A DNA stretch of 64,000 nucleotides from Anaerolineaceae bacterium (GTDB lineage Bacteria > Chloroflexota > Anaerolineae > Anaerolineales > Anaerolineaceae). Below are positions 23,434-32,264 of this stretch, piece by piece (the first letter of the stretch is position 1; each line of letters begins with the position of its first letter). The notes beneath the pieces were generated by a model, which made no database searches, was not told the origin of the DNA, and was given only the letters and a program-made list of their open reading frames with translations. The DNA lies in the NCBI GenBank assembly GCA_029975475.1, contig JARKPB010000010.1, forward strand, positions 62,001-126,000, read 5' to 3'. The position numbers and the translations under genes are program-made.

Positions 23434-25787
23434 ACCTGCCTGCCCTGCGCCGCGCCGGTGACCGGGAGCGCATCCGGTTGATTGGCAAACACGCCAAAGA
23501 CGGATAACTGGGCGGTCTGCGCGCTCAAACGCATCAGCGCGGGATCCAGCGCGGTGGTTAACTTTTGCCAGCGGCCGCCGTCAAAGCGGGCGATAAAGAG
23601 ATTCTCTGCCCGGCCGCCCGCGTTAAGCAGATCAGCAGGCGTGTAGTTGTAACACACTTCCACCGGCGGAGCGAGCAGGCCGCGGGGCCGCGGGTCCAGG
23701 GTGTACTGGGCATAGCGGCCCAGGTCGCGCCAGCCCGCAGGCAGGGGAGAGAAACTGGAAAGCAGGGCAATGCGCACAACCGCCGGCATACTAAGAGAAT
23801 CCGCGGCAATATTCAGGCAGAAGGGCGGCGCGGAGTGAAAGCTGCCAGCTTTGCCGGTCAGGGAAATATAGGTGCAATCGAGCTGGGTCTGGGTGGTGCC
23901 ATACGCCGAGGGCAGAAACAGCAGCGCTTCGCCGGGTTTAACCGCCCCGCGCTGGTTGTAAGACCACTGCATCCCGCTGCGCCCGTCGTCGTGCTCCACG
24001 CCAATGGAAGCCGAATCTCCGCTGGCACCGCTAAGCGTTTGATATTGAAATTTGATCAGGCCGCCCTGTTCATACAGAACCGCTTCAAAGGTCAGCTCGC
24101 TGGACGGCAAGCCGACAACTTTAAGACGGTGCCACTCGACCACGAAGCGGCGGTCAGGCGCCGCGCCAAAGGTGCGCGTATAAATCCGGCTGTATTCCGG
24201 GGTCAGCGAAGGGGTCAGGTCGTCCCAGTAAGGAGCGATCATCTGGTTGGGCTGAGCGACCGCCGGGATGAAGAAATTTTCCGCGCTGGTGCCGGTGCCG
24301 CCGAAAGTTAGATAGCCGTTGGAACTGATGGTCACCTGGGTATAGCTGACCCCGCCAAAGACGAACGGGAAGGGTAGGGAAATTGTTTTTCCCTGGTTGT
24401 TGCCGGTGATGAACTGATCAATGCCAAAGGTTTTGGCGTCTTCCCAGGCGAAACTCACCGAAGGGCAGTAGCGCGAGCTGGCCGCGGAATAATAGACCGG
24501 CGGAGGCGGCGGGGCAGGCGGTTCTTCCGGCAGGGTTTGCATGGCTTCAGGCAGGTCCAGCATGCCCCAGCCGTAATCGGGATCAAATCCCACCGCGCCT
24601 AAATCCACGGCGGTGGAAGTGAAGGCATCATACAGTTTGCGCGGGTGATCAAAGGCGCCCGGATTGTAAGCCAGCAGCAGTGCCGCCGCGCCGCTGGCGT
24701 GCGCCGCGGCCATTGAAGAGCCGTCCAGATACCCGTATTGATTGGGCAATCCGCGGTTGCTGCGGTACCAGAAATTGCCGCTGACCGGCAGCGTGGACAG
24801 GATATCCACGCCAGGCGCCATGAGATCCAGCTCAGGACCTGAAGCCGAGCCGGATAAACGGGTGTAGGTAATATCCACCGCCCCGACCGCCAGCACCCAG
24901 TCGTAGCGCGCCGGATAAACGATCGGGCCGGGGTCATTGCCCGAAGCGGCGATCACCGCCGCGCCGTGCGAATAAGCGTAGTAAGTGCTGTTTTCCAGCA
25001 GGGTGGAAGGCGAACCAGAGCCCAGGCTGAGATTGATGATATCCGCCCCCTGATCGGTTGCCCAGACGATGCCGGCGGCCACATCGGCAAAGGTTCCGCC
25101 GCAGGCGCTGCCAAGGACGCGCACCGGCAGGATGCGCGCGCGCCAGTCCATCCCGGCGATGCCGATGCCGTTGTTTCCGGTCGCGGCCGCGATCCCGGCC
25201 ACATGCGTGCCGTGCCCGCAGGTGTCCTGAGGGATGGTGTCTTTATCCACAAAATCATAGCCGGGCAGTAAACGGCCGGCGAATTCTGGATGGTTGAGGT
25301 CAATTCCCGAATCCACAATGGCGATAATCACATCCGCGTCGCCAGTGGTCAGGTCCCAGGCTGGCAGCGCGCCGACCGCCTGGGGTCCCCACTGGTTGAT
25401 CCAGCGCGGTTCTGAAAGCGGTTCGTACTGCGCCGTGACATAATAGTTCGGTTCGGCGAAGGTCACCATCGGGTTGGCGAGCAGCTGCTGGCGGTACGCC
25501 TCTTCCTGGCCCGGCGGGACGTTGATCAACAGGGTATTGAGCTGTTCAAGCAGTTCAAGCGGGGTGCTGGCAGCCTGAGCGCCTTCGGGCAGCAGTAAAA
25601 AAGAAGGGTCAAATCCTTCCGCGATGCCGACAACAATTTGCCCGGGAACATAGCTGCCGGGTCGGCCAAAAGGGCTGGAGACAGGTTCAGCCCGGGCGGT
25701 GGGAAGCCCGGTGAAGAGCAGCGCAAGCAGAAGCAGGAGAAAGCCCGCGCGGTATAGAAATCCGACAGGCGCGGCGATCCGTTTCAT
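23412..25787 (-). CDS. Secreted subtilisin-like serine protease (S8) with C-terminal LPVTG
   Basis: 791 residues from the ATG at 25787 (the open frame extends upstream, but the promoter lies there). Signal peptide about 1-33 (GFLLLLLALLFTGLPTARA). Inhibitor_I9-like propeptide region follows (PGQIVVGIAEGFD to MVTFAEPNYYV). The catalytic triad is intact: D159 in AIVDSGIDLNHPEF, H192 in CGHGTHVAGIA, S358 in LDGSSMAAAH. After a Pro-rich linker (421-430) come beta-rich domains. Residues 774-778 are LPVTG, only 13 residues before the stop, with no membrane span or basic tail after it. The overlapping downstream gene is a sortase. No Shine-Dalgarno; a TACAAT box is 6 nt upstream of the start. Confidence 0.9.
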   Translation of the reverse strand: MKRIAAPVGFLYRAGFLLLLLALLFTGLPTARAEPVSSPFGRPGSYVPGQIVVGIAEGFDPSFLLLPEGAQAASTPLELLEQLNTLLINVPPGQEEAYRQQLLANPMVTFAEPNYYVTAQYEPLSEPRWINQWGPQAVGALPAWDLTTGDADVIIAIVDSGIDLNHPEFAGRLLPGYDFVDKDTIPQDTCGHGTHVAGIAAATGNNGIGIAGMDWRARILPVRVLGSACGGTFADVAAGIVWATDQGADIINLSLGSGSPSTLLENSTYYAYSHGAAVIAASGNDPGPIVYPARYDWVLAVGAVDITYTRLSGSASGPELDLMAPGVDILSTLPVSGNFWYRSNRGLPNQYGYLDGSSMAAAHASGAAALLLAYNPGAFDHPRKLYDAFTSTAVDLGAVGFDPDYGWGMLDLPEAMQTLPEEPPAPPPPPVYYSAASSRYCPSVSFAWEDAKTFGIDQFITGNNQGKTISLPFPFVFGGVSYTQVTISSNGYLTFGGTGTSAENFFIPAVAQPNQMIAPYWDDLTPSLTPEYSRIYTRTFGAAPDRRFVVEWHRLKVVGLPSSELTFEAVLYEQGGLIKFQYQTLSGASGDSASIGVEHDDGRSGMQWSYNQRGAVKPGEALLFLPSAYGTTQTQLDCTYISLTGKAGSFHSAPPFCLNIAADSLSMPAVVRIALLSSFSPLPAGWRDLGRYAQYTLDPRPRGLLAPPVEVCYNYTPADLLNAGGRAENLFIARFDGGRWQKLTTALDPALMRLSAQTAQLSVFGVFANQPDALPVTGAAQGRQVCPGDWR

Positions 25788-25793
25788 TTTTTG

Positions 25794-25799
25794 ATTGTA
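25794..25799 (-). promoter_or_regulatory. Extended -10 box of the subtilase/sortase unit, predicted leaderless
   Basis: Minus-strand TACAAT preceded by TGT (extended -10, TGTTACAAT) and separated from the ATG at 25787 by 6 nt. The same TGTTACAAT string recurs upstream of the genes at 47037 and 62108. Confidence 0.6.
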
Positions 25800-25893
25800 A
25801 CACAGGCGAAAACCCGCCGCCTGAACGCAGACATGGTCAGAACCACAGCGCCAGCCTGTCCGCCTGGCCAGGGTCCAGCCCAAACCCTTATGG

Positions 25894-25899
25894 TATACT
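25894..25899 (+). promoter_or_regulatory. Extended -10 box of the ABC-F gene
   Basis: TATACT preceded by TGG; predicted start near 25906, about 11 nt before the ATG. A small hairpin CTGCG-AAA-CGCAG (25901-25913) occupies the short leader. Confidence 0.45.
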
Positions 25900-25916
25900 C
25901 TCTGCGAAACGCAGCC

Positions 25917-27830
25917 ATGTCCGTCCTGACCATCCACCAGCTCAGCAAATCATTTGGCGACCAGGATTTGTTTTCCGGTCTGTCAATGAGCGTCCCGCAG
26001 CGGGCCCGCATCGGGCTAGTGGGGCCTAACGGGGTCGGCAAGACCACGCTGTTACGCATCATCCTGGGTTTGGAAGAAGCGTCCAGCGGCAAGGTCCACA
26101 TCGCCCGCGGGACGCGCATCGGTTACCTGCCGCAGGAAGCCATCCTGGAAAGCGGACGAACCCTGTGGGATGAGTGCCTCACGGTTTTCGCCCCGCTGCT
26201 GGAAATGCAAGCCCGCCTGGAAGCCCTGGAAGCCGAGATGAGCGATCCGGCTCGAGCCGAGGCAGCTCTGGAGGCTTACGGAACGCTGCAGCATGAATTT
26301 GACCGTCAGGGGGGATATACCTACGAAACCCGCATCCGCATGACCCTGACCGGGCTGGGCTTTTCCCGCGAGGACGAGCGCCGCCCGATCAGCCAGCTAA
26401 GCGGCGGTCAGCGCACGCGCGCCCTGCTGGCGCGATTGCTGCTTTCCGCGCCGGACCTCTTGCTGCTGGATGAACCCACCAACCACCTGGATATCGCGGC
26501 GGTGGAATGGCTGGAAGATTATTTGAAAGACTGGCCTGGAGCCGTGATCATCGTCTCGCATGACCGGTATTTTCTCGATCAGGTGGTCAACACCATCTGG
26601 GAAATGACCCCCGCGCTGGAAGTATACAGCGGCAATTATTCGGCTTATCTGGAACAGCGCGCCCAGCGTTACCGCGAACAGCTGGAAGCCTATCAACGCC
26701 AGCAAGAATTTATTGAAAAAGAAGAGGAATACATCCGCCGGAACATCGCCGGGCAAAATACCCGCCAGGCGCAGGGACGGCGGAAACGACTGGAACGCAT
26801 GCTGGAAGAAGCGCTGATCACCCCGCCGCGGCTGCAGGCGCGCAAGATTTCCCTGCGCTTACAGCCGGTCAACCGCTCCGGCGATCTGGTGCTGCGCACC
26901 TACGGGCTTCAAGTCGGATATAAAGATGAAGGCCGCCCCCTGTTTTCTGCGCCCGACCTGATCCTGCGGCGCGGAGAATGCGTAGCCATTCTGGGACCCA
27001 ACGGGGCGGGCAAGACAACCTTTCTGAAGACTTTGCTAAACCAAATTCCACCTTTCGCCGGTGAACTGCAGCTCGGGGCGAGCTTGAAGCTGGGCTATTT
27101 TGCTCAGGCCCACGAGGGCTTGAGGCCGGACTATACGTTGATGGAAGAGATCAGCGCCGCTGAGCCAAACCTGTCCGCGGGAGAAATCCGCGCCTACCTG
27201 GCGCGTTTTCTGTTCACCAATGACGATGTGTTTAAGGAAGTGGGCATGCTTTCTGGCGGAGAACGCGCCCGCCTGGCGCTGGCTTTGCTCGGGCTGCAAG
27301 GGGCGAATCTGCTGCTGTTAGATGAACCGACCAACCACCTGGACCTGCCGGCTCAAGAAGTGCTGCAAAGTATGCTGTCTGAGTTTAACGGCACGATTCT
27401 GCTGGTCACGCACGACCGCTACCTGATTGACGCGCTGGCAAGCCAGATCTGGGAAGTGATGCCGGAACAGGGACAGCTGACCGTTTTTGAGGGTTCTTAC
27501 AGCGATTACAAAACTTTTCGCCAGGCGGCTGCCGGAAAGGCAGAGGAAAATCGCGCCCGTCCCGCCGAGCCCGACCCCGGCGACAGGAGGGTTGAGCGCA
27601 TCAGCAAAGGCAAAATGAAGAAGCGCCAGCAGCGCCTGGAAGCGCTGGAAACCCAGATTACAAAGACCGAAGAACGCTGCGCTGTCCTTGCCCGCCAGCT
27701 TGAGAATCCACCCGCCGACAGCGCTCAGGTTCACCGGCTTGGCGAAGAATACACCCGTCTGCATCAAGCTCTGGAAGCCTTGATTGAAGAATGGTCCCAC
27801 CTGAGCAAAGAAGTCGGGAACGGAGAATAA
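25917..27830 (+). CDS. ABC-F family ATPase (translation factor-like)
   Basis: 637 residues from the ATG at 25917; an upstream in-frame start has no support. Two ABC domains in one chain without membrane spans: Walker A GPNGVGKTT and GPNGAGKTT, signatures LSGGQRTRALLARLL and LSGGERARLALALL, Walker B motifs LLLLDEPTNHLD in both. The inter-domain linker (about 235-300) is a charged helical tract (EQRAQRYREQLEAYQRQQEF), and a C-terminal coiled coil (about 570-637) follows, as in Uup/YdiF-type members. ABC-F proteins bind the ribosomal E site and rescue or protect translation. Divergent from the subtilase gene. Exact subfamily uncertain. Confidence 0.9.
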   Translation: MSVLTIHQLSKSFGDQDLFSGLSMSVPQRARIGLVGPNGVGKTTLLRIILGLEEASSGKVHIARGTRIGYLPQEAILESGRTLWDECLTVFAPLLEMQARLEALEAEMSDPARAEAALEAYGTLQHEFDRQGGYTYETRIRMTLTGLGFSREDERRPISQLSGGQRTRALLARLLLSAPDLLLLDEPTNHLDIAAVEWLEDYLKDWPGAVIIVSHDRYFLDQVVNTIWEMTPALEVYSGNYSAYLEQRAQRYREQLEAYQRQQEFIEKEEEYIRRNIAGQNTRQAQGRRKRLERMLEEALITPPRLQARKISLRLQPVNRSGDLVLRTYGLQVGYKDEGRPLFSAPDLILRRGECVAILGPNGAGKTTFLKTLLNQIPPFAGELQLGASLKLGYFAQAHEGLRPDYTLMEEISAAEPNLSAGEIRAYLARFLFTNDDVFKEVGMLSGGERARLALALLGLQGANLLLLDEPTNHLDLPAQEVLQSMLSEFNGTILLVTHDRYLIDALASQIWEVMPEQGQLTVFEGSYSDYKTFRQAAAGKAEENRARPAEPDPGDRRVERISKGKMKKRQQRLEALETQITKTEERCAVLARQLENPPADSAQVHRLGEEYTRLHQALEALIEEWSHLSKEVGNGE

Positions 27831-27853
27831 CCCTTTAACTGCAGGAGATTGGT

Positions 27854-28300
27854 ATGAAGAGGCCGTTCGTTATCTGGATCCTGGTGTTCTGGCTGGTTTT
27901 TCTGGCGTTTGGCGGATTTTACGGGGGCATCTCGCTGTTGATGGATCCTTCCGGCAGGCAAATGGGCATGGATATTGTCCTGCCCATGCTGCCTGTCAGG
28001 GATTTCACCCCGGTTGGCTTGTTCCTGCTGGTCGTCATGGGGATCCTGCCGCTCTTTCTGGCGTATGCGGCTGTCGCGCGCCCTGAGTGGCAGTGGGCGC
28101 GGGTCTTTTCTTTCGGCAGCAAGAAACACTGGGCCTGGGTTGGGATCTTCATTTTTGGGATCGGGCTCATTCTCTGGCTGGTGATCCAGGGATGGCTGAT
28201 GGGCTTCCGCTGGCCAATTCAATATATCACCGCAGCCAACGCCCTGTTTATCTTGATTTTTGTGCTTTCCCCGCCAGCGCAAAAGTATCTGACGCTTTAA
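27854..28300 (+). CDS. Four-span membrane protein of unknown function
   Basis: 148 residues; GCAGGAGA ribosome site 6 nt before the ATG, 23 bp after the ABC-F stop, so likely in the same transcript. Membrane spans at about 6-30, 51-73, 92-114 and 120-141. No recognisable family motif. The start is well supported by the spacing and ribosome site. Confidence 0.7.
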   Translation: MKRPFVIWILVFWLVFLAFGGFYGGISLLMDPSGRQMGMDIVLPMLPVRDFTPVGLFLLVVMGILPLFLAYAAVARPEWQWARVFSFGSKKHWAWVGIFIFGIGLILWLVIQGWLMGFRWPIQYITAANALFILIFVLSPPAQKYLTL

Positions 28301-28355
28301 ACACCGCTCCAGAGGAGATTAAAGCTTCCTAACCTGGCAAAGCATATCCATCTGG

Positions 28356-28361
28356 TACAAT
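28356..28361 (+). promoter_or_regulatory. Extended -10 box of the C39-like gene, predicted leaderless
   Basis: TACAAT preceded by TGG, 6 nt before the ATG at 28368; no Shine-Dalgarno. Confidence 0.55.
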
Positions 28362-28367
28362 TTCCTG

Positions 28368-29660
28368 ATGCGTGTGTATCCTTCAACCTACCGCGGCTGG
28401 CGCCGCGCGCAGCGCGGATGGCGTCTGCTGCTGGTGGCCGCTGTCCTGCTCGGGCTGGTGTCAGCCGCTTTGCTGCTCTATCAAATTCCGCGCGTCCAGC
28501 GCGCGCTGGACTGGCGAATCGAGTACGCTCTAATCTATCTGGAACGGGTGTTTGATCCATTACCAGATGCGCCCACTCCGCCCGGTGGTGATACGAGCGC
28601 AGCGGTCCGCTACCCCTCTTCCACGCCGCAGCCAACCCGCACCGCGCCGCCCCCCACGCTGACCCCGCGGGCGCCTGCGACTGCGACCCCCGCGCCAACC
28701 CCCATCCCGGCCCAGGTCAGCCTGCCGTCACCGGCGTATGAGAAAGAAGATCTTAACAACTGCGGTCCGGCAACGCTCGCCATGATGCTTAAAATGTTTG
28801 GCTGGAACGGTACGCAATTCACCATTTCAGATGCCATCAAACCAATCCGGGCTGACCGCAACGTGAACATCGAAGAGCTGGTCAGTTATATCCTGCAAAA
28901 CGTGCCGCGCCTGCAGCCAGAATACCGGGTTGGCGGAAATATTGAAACCCTGAAAAAAATCCTGGCTTCCGGGATCCCGGTCATGATTGAAGGGTCGTTC
29001 ATGCTTCCCAAAAGCTTCTGGCCCAATGATGACCGCTGGGCAGGTCATTATCTGCTGTTGACCGGATACGATGATACAAAACAGGTTTTCACGGTACAAG
29101 ACTCGGAACTGGGCGCGGACCAGCAGGTGCCTTACTCCGTACTGGAAGAGGAATGGCAATCGTTCAATCACGTTTACTTTTTCCTCTTCCCTCCAGAAAA
29201 CGAGCCGGTTTACCGCAACCTGCTGGGCGAAGACTGGGACCGCGACGCCAACCGCCAGCGCACGCTGGACGCACTGGCAGCGCAGACCGCTGCCCAGCCG
29301 AAAAATGCCTTCACCTGGTTCAACCTGGGCACCAATCTGACCTACTTCAGCCGGTACGGCGAAGCCGTCCAGGCGTATGACACTGCCCGCAGCCTTGGAC
29401 TGCCGCAGCGTATGTACCGCTACCAGTTTGGCCCCTTTATGGCATACTTTCACACCGGGCGAATCGAGGAACTGCTCGCGCTGGCAAATTATGCTCTGGA
29501 AATTACTCCGAATTCTGAAGAAGCCTTGCTCTGGCGCGGATGGGCTTATTTTCGCCAGGGCAAAAGCGATTTGGCGTTGAAAGACTGGCACAAAGCCCTG
29601 GAAGCCCGGCCCGGTTACACCGACGCGCAATACGCCATCAATTTCGTTGGCGGAAATTAA
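28368..29660 (+). CDS. Membrane-anchored C39-like papain-fold peptidase with TPR repeats
   Basis: 430 residues. One N-terminal membrane span (about 19-39), Thr/Pro-rich linker (66-116), then a C39-like domain: DLNNCGPATLAMML with Cys132 as likely nucleophile, AGHYLLLTGYDD with His227, and the following VQDSELGA with a possible catalytic Asp. Residues ~280-430 hold TPR-type helices (TWFNLGTNLTYFSRYGEAVQAYDTARSLG; ALLWRGWAYFRQGKSDLALKDW). The domain order predicts a cell-surface thiol protease or amidase that binds protein partners. Its substrate is unknown. C39 domains usually process bacteriocin leaders, but here there is no ABC exporter domain. Confidence 0.83.
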   Translation: MRVYPSTYRGWRRAQRGWRLLLVAAVLLGLVSAALLLYQIPRVQRALDWRIEYALIYLERVFDPLPDAPTPPGGDTSAAVRYPSSTPQPTRTAPPPTLTPRAPATATPAPTPIPAQVSLPSPAYEKEDLNNCGPATLAMMLKMFGWNGTQFTISDAIKPIRADRNVNIEELVSYILQNVPRLQPEYRVGGNIETLKKILASGIPVMIEGSFMLPKSFWPNDDRWAGHYLLLTGYDDTKQVFTVQDSELGADQQVPYSVLEEEWQSFNHVYFFLFPPENEPVYRNLLGEDWDRDANRQRTLDALAAQTAAQPKNAFTWFNLGTNLTYFSRYGEAVQAYDTARSLGLPQRMYRYQFGPFMAYFHTGRIEELLALANYALEITPNSEEALLWRGWAYFRQGKSDLALKDWHKALEARPGYTDAQYAINFVGGN

Positions 29661-29676
29661 GCTGACACCGTACAAT
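29647..29676 (+). promoter_or_regulatory. Promoter of the small peptide / HAD hydrolase unit
   Basis: -10 TACAAT (29671-29676), 6 nt before the ATG at 29683; a possible -35 TTGGCG (29647-29652) with 18-bp spacer lies within the end of the upstream gene. Confidence 0.5.
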
Positions 29677-29682
29677 CAGCGC

Positions 29683-29787
29683 ATGAACCGCAATATCGCC
29701 CTTTCTCTACTGACCCTGTTCTTAACGTCCTGCCTGGTGCTCAGTATCCTGACCGCCGCAGCCGCTGCCCTGTTGATAGCGAGATAG
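29683..29787 (+). CDS. Small hydrophobic peptide, 34 residues
   Basis: Reads MNRNIALSLLTLFLTSCLVL and continues with a run of Ile, Leu and Ala to a terminal Ala-Arg; a TAG stop follows at 29785. It has one predicted membrane segment (5-32), with N-terminal Arg and C-terminal Arg flanks, and LTSC looks like a lipobox. A TACAAT box sits 6 nt before its ATG, the same distance as at other predicted leaderless genes here. It ends 9 nt before the HAD hydrolase start, which has an AGGAA site inside the end of this frame. Either a real membrane peptide or a leader frame coupling translation of the hydrolase gene. Confidence 0.5.
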   Translation: MNRNIALSLLTLFLTSCLVLSILTAAAAALLIAR

Positions 29788-29796
29788 GAACCTTCG

Positions 29797-30486
29797 ATGG
29801 CACTCCAGACCGAGCGCATCCGCGCCATCTGTTTTGATCTTGACGGCACCCTGGCAGATACTGATGACCTGTGGGTGGCGCGGTTTTCCCGCACCTTCCA
29901 CCCGCTGCGTTTTCTCTTTCCGCGCTCCAATCCAGCTCCAACGGCACGCCGAATGGTTATGGGGATCCATCATCCGGCCAATTTCATCCTCGAAGTTCTG
30001 GATACGCTTGGCTGGGATGATGAGATCACAGCCCTGGGACGGGCTTTGCGCCGCAAAGGCGAAGCACCAGGGGCGAAATTGAGCCTGATCGAGAACATCC
30101 CTGTGATGCTGGAGGCGCATTTCCATCATTACCCGATGGCCGTTGTATCCGCGCGAGAAGAAGAAAGCACGCTTCAGTTTCTGGAAAAACACGACCTGAA
30201 CCGCTATTTTCAGGCCGTGATCACCGCCCAGAGCTGCGAATACACCAAACCCCGGCCTGACCCGCTCTACCTGGCCGCCCGGCGGATGAACGTCCCGGCA
30301 GAAAACTGCCTGATGGTTGGCGACACCCTGGCGGATATCCGCTGCGGGCAGGCGGCCGGGGCGCAAACGGTGGGGGTACTGTGCGGGTTTGGGAACGAAA
30401 GCGATCTGCGCCGGCGCGGCGCTGATTTGATCCTCGCCAGCACGGCGCAGCTCGCCAGCACGCTGCTGGCTTCTGCCGCGTCTTAG
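29797..30486 (+). CDS. HAD superfamily hydrolase (phosphoglycolate phosphatase-like)
   Basis: 229 residues, start with AGGAA 8 nt upstream. Motif I ICFDLDGTLADTD (nucleophile Asp), motif II AVVSAREEES (Ser), motif III lysine in YTKPRPDPLYLAA and motif IV MVGDTLADIRCGQAAG are all present, with a helical cap between I and II, as in subfamily IA phosphatases (Gph/PpaX). It hydrolyses a phosphate monoester; the substrate is not evident. Likely co-transcribed with the 34-residue peptide upstream. Confidence 0.87.
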   Translation: MALQTERIRAICFDLDGTLADTDDLWVARFSRTFHPLRFLFPRSNPAPTARRMVMGIHHPANFILEVLDTLGWDDEITALGRALRRKGEAPGAKLSLIENIPVMLEAHFHHYPMAVVSAREEESTLQFLEKHDLNRYFQAVITAQSCEYTKPRPDPLYLAARRMNVPAENCLMVGDTLADIRCGQAAGAQTVGVLCGFGNESDLRRRGADLILASTAQLASTLLASAAS

Positions 30487-30520
30487 GCAGAGCCGGGGGT
30501 TATTTCTTCCAAAAAAACCT

Positions 30521-31993
30521 TCAGGGAATCGCCAGCGGCCAGCGCTCGTCGCCCGGGGTATTTGTCAGGCGCAGCAGACCGCTGCCGTTCAACTGGATGC
30601 GGTAGATTTCACGGTTGCCGTCCCGGTTGCTGATGAAGAAGATCCAGCGGCTGTCCGGCGACCAGGCTGGCATTTCTTCATCCGCGCTGCTGTTGGCGGC
30701 GCTGAGCGGCTCAGCCAGCCAGAGGGTGGCGCGGTAAAGTTCCCAGTTCCCGCTCACCATGCGAGCAAATATAATCGAAGCGCCATCCGGAGACCAGCGC
30801 GGAGAAGTCTCCGGGTCCGGATTGGAATAAACCAGTTTTTCAGGCGTCGGCAGGGCGGTTGGAGTCGCGCCGTCCGGGGTGGCGCCGGGCGGGGTGGCCG
30901 TCAGCGTCGGCAGATACAGCCCGCTTGCCGGGAGGGTCCACAAATCGCCGTCAGCGGCGTAAACCAGTATCTGACCGCTGGGTGAAAAATCGGGCAGGCT
31001 TTCGTCCTCCGGTCCGTTGGTCAGCTGGCGCAGATCGCTGCCGTTGGGACGGATGGCGAAAAGATCCCCCTGTCCGCCGCTGGCGGAGCGAAAGACGATC
31101 CACTGTCCATCCGGAGACCAGACCGCCTGGCTGTTCTCGGCGGCTGGCTGCCCGGCCAGCGAAACCAGCTGCTGCCCGTCCATGCGCAAGAGGAAAAGCT
31201 GGCGCGGAGACGAATTCCCGGCTTCAATCACCATCCAACTGCCGTCCGGGGAAAGATCCCAGCCGGTCAGATTGCCGGTAAGCGCCGATCCGGCGTAAAT
31301 CAGACGCAGCTGGCCGCCAGCGATATCCATACTGGCAATATCCATAAACCCATCGGGGGCCGGGGTTCCCTGGGTATTCACACTGGCATCGCCAGAAAAT
31401 GCCAGCCGCTGCAGGGTTGGCGTGGGCGTGGGCGTGCGGGTCTGGGTAGCCGTGGGGCTGGCGGTGGGGGTCTGAGTAACCGTCAGGGTCAGGGTGGCGG
31501 TAGCCAGGGTGGTGGTCAGGGTCGGTGTGCGCGTGACCGTGCGGGTAGGCGTTGGGGAGCGGGTGCGCGATGGCGCCAGCGTGCGCGTGGGATAGTTGAT
31601 AATAAACCAGGTCGCCGTGGGCGTCAGCGTGCGCGTGCCCCGCAGAGAAGGCGTGGCCGGGTTGAATTCGTCGGGCGAAGCGGATACCTCGCTGGTTTCT
31701 CCCTCTCCCGAAGGTGTGCCGTTTTCCGGGCGCGGGTAAGGAGCATCCGTCCCGCTTTCCGCGGGCGTCTGACTGGCCTGCGCGGAAGGGCGCGGTGTGA
31801 AGGCCGCCGGGGTCAGCAGGCCGTTCGCGCGGTCTGGAGCGGTAAACAGAGAGAGGACCAGCACCAGCAGCACAGCCGCCAGCACCACCGCAAGCGGGAT
31901 CATCACCGGGCGCCATTCGGGCCGGAACAGATTTTTTAACCAGCCGGTTAAAGCGGTCAGGGCTGCACGCAGACGTTCCAGCAAGGGATGCAT
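30521..31993 (-). CDS. Membrane-anchored PD40/TolB-type beta-propeller protein
   Basis: 490 residues. One membrane span (about 30-51), a long Ser/Thr/Pro-rich linker (about 60-195; many TPT, TRT and TLT repeats), and a beta-propeller built from PD40 repeats with the signatures SPDGSWMVIEAG, SPDGQWIVFRSA, SPSGQILVYAAD, SPDGASIIFARM and SPDSRWIFFISNRDGN. Such propellers bind proteins or glycans outside the cell. The -10 TATAAT lies 11 nt before the start codon, giving a leader of about 5 nt. Single gene, convergent with the HAD hydrolase. Confidence 0.83.
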   Translation of the reverse strand: MHPLLERLRAALTALTGWLKNLFRPEWRPVMIPLAVVLAAVLLVLVLSLFTAPDRANGLLTPAAFTPRPSAQASQTPAESGTDAPYPRPENGTPSGEGETSEVSASPDEFNPATPSLRGTRTLTPTATWFIINYPTRTLAPSRTRSPTPTRTVTRTPTLTTTLATATLTLTVTQTPTASPTATQTRTPTPTPTLQRLAFSGDASVNTQGTPAPDGFMDIASMDIAGGQLRLIYAGSALTGNLTGWDLSPDGSWMVIEAGNSSPRQLFLLRMDGQQLVSLAGQPAAENSQAVWSPDGQWIVFRSASGGQGDLFAIRPNGSDLRQLTNGPEDESLPDFSPSGQILVYAADGDLWTLPASGLYLPTLTATPPGATPDGATPTALPTPEKLVYSNPDPETSPRWSPDGASIIFARMVSGNWELYRATLWLAEPLSAANSSADEEMPAWSPDSRWIFFISNRDGNREIYRIQLNGSGLLRLTNTPGDERWPLAIP

Positions 31994-32191
31994 GATTAAA
32001 TGTGATTATAACCCAAAGGCCCGGGGGAGACCGTCTCCACGCGCCACCGCCGGCAAGTGGTATTGTCCATCGGTTCCGGTCAATCCGGCGCGCCGGACCG
32101 CGAAGCCGATACCATTACGTGTTGGATCAGCGGGGTGAAAAAACAGGAAAATTCCTGCCGGAAGGCTAATCCGGAAAGAGGGGAGCGAGAG

Positions 32192-32225
32192 AAAAAAGCC
32201 GGGGCAGTCAAACGACCCGCCCCGG
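32192..32225 (-). terminator. Intrinsic terminator of the nadE unit
   Basis: Minus strand: 7-bp stem CCGGGGC / GCCCCGG (32225-32219 with 32205-32199) followed by C and TTTTTT (32197-32192), about 40 nt after the nadE stop. The rest of the gap 31994-32264 shows nothing else. Confidence 0.75.
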
Positions 32226-32264
32226 ATAAGCGCATGTTTTAAGCCCACACCCGAGGACGGCCCG

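Noticed and set aside
31420-31640. Repetitive stretch resembling a repeat array
   Set aside because: It codes for the Thr/Pro-rich linker of the PD40 protein; unit length is irregular, not CRISPR-like.
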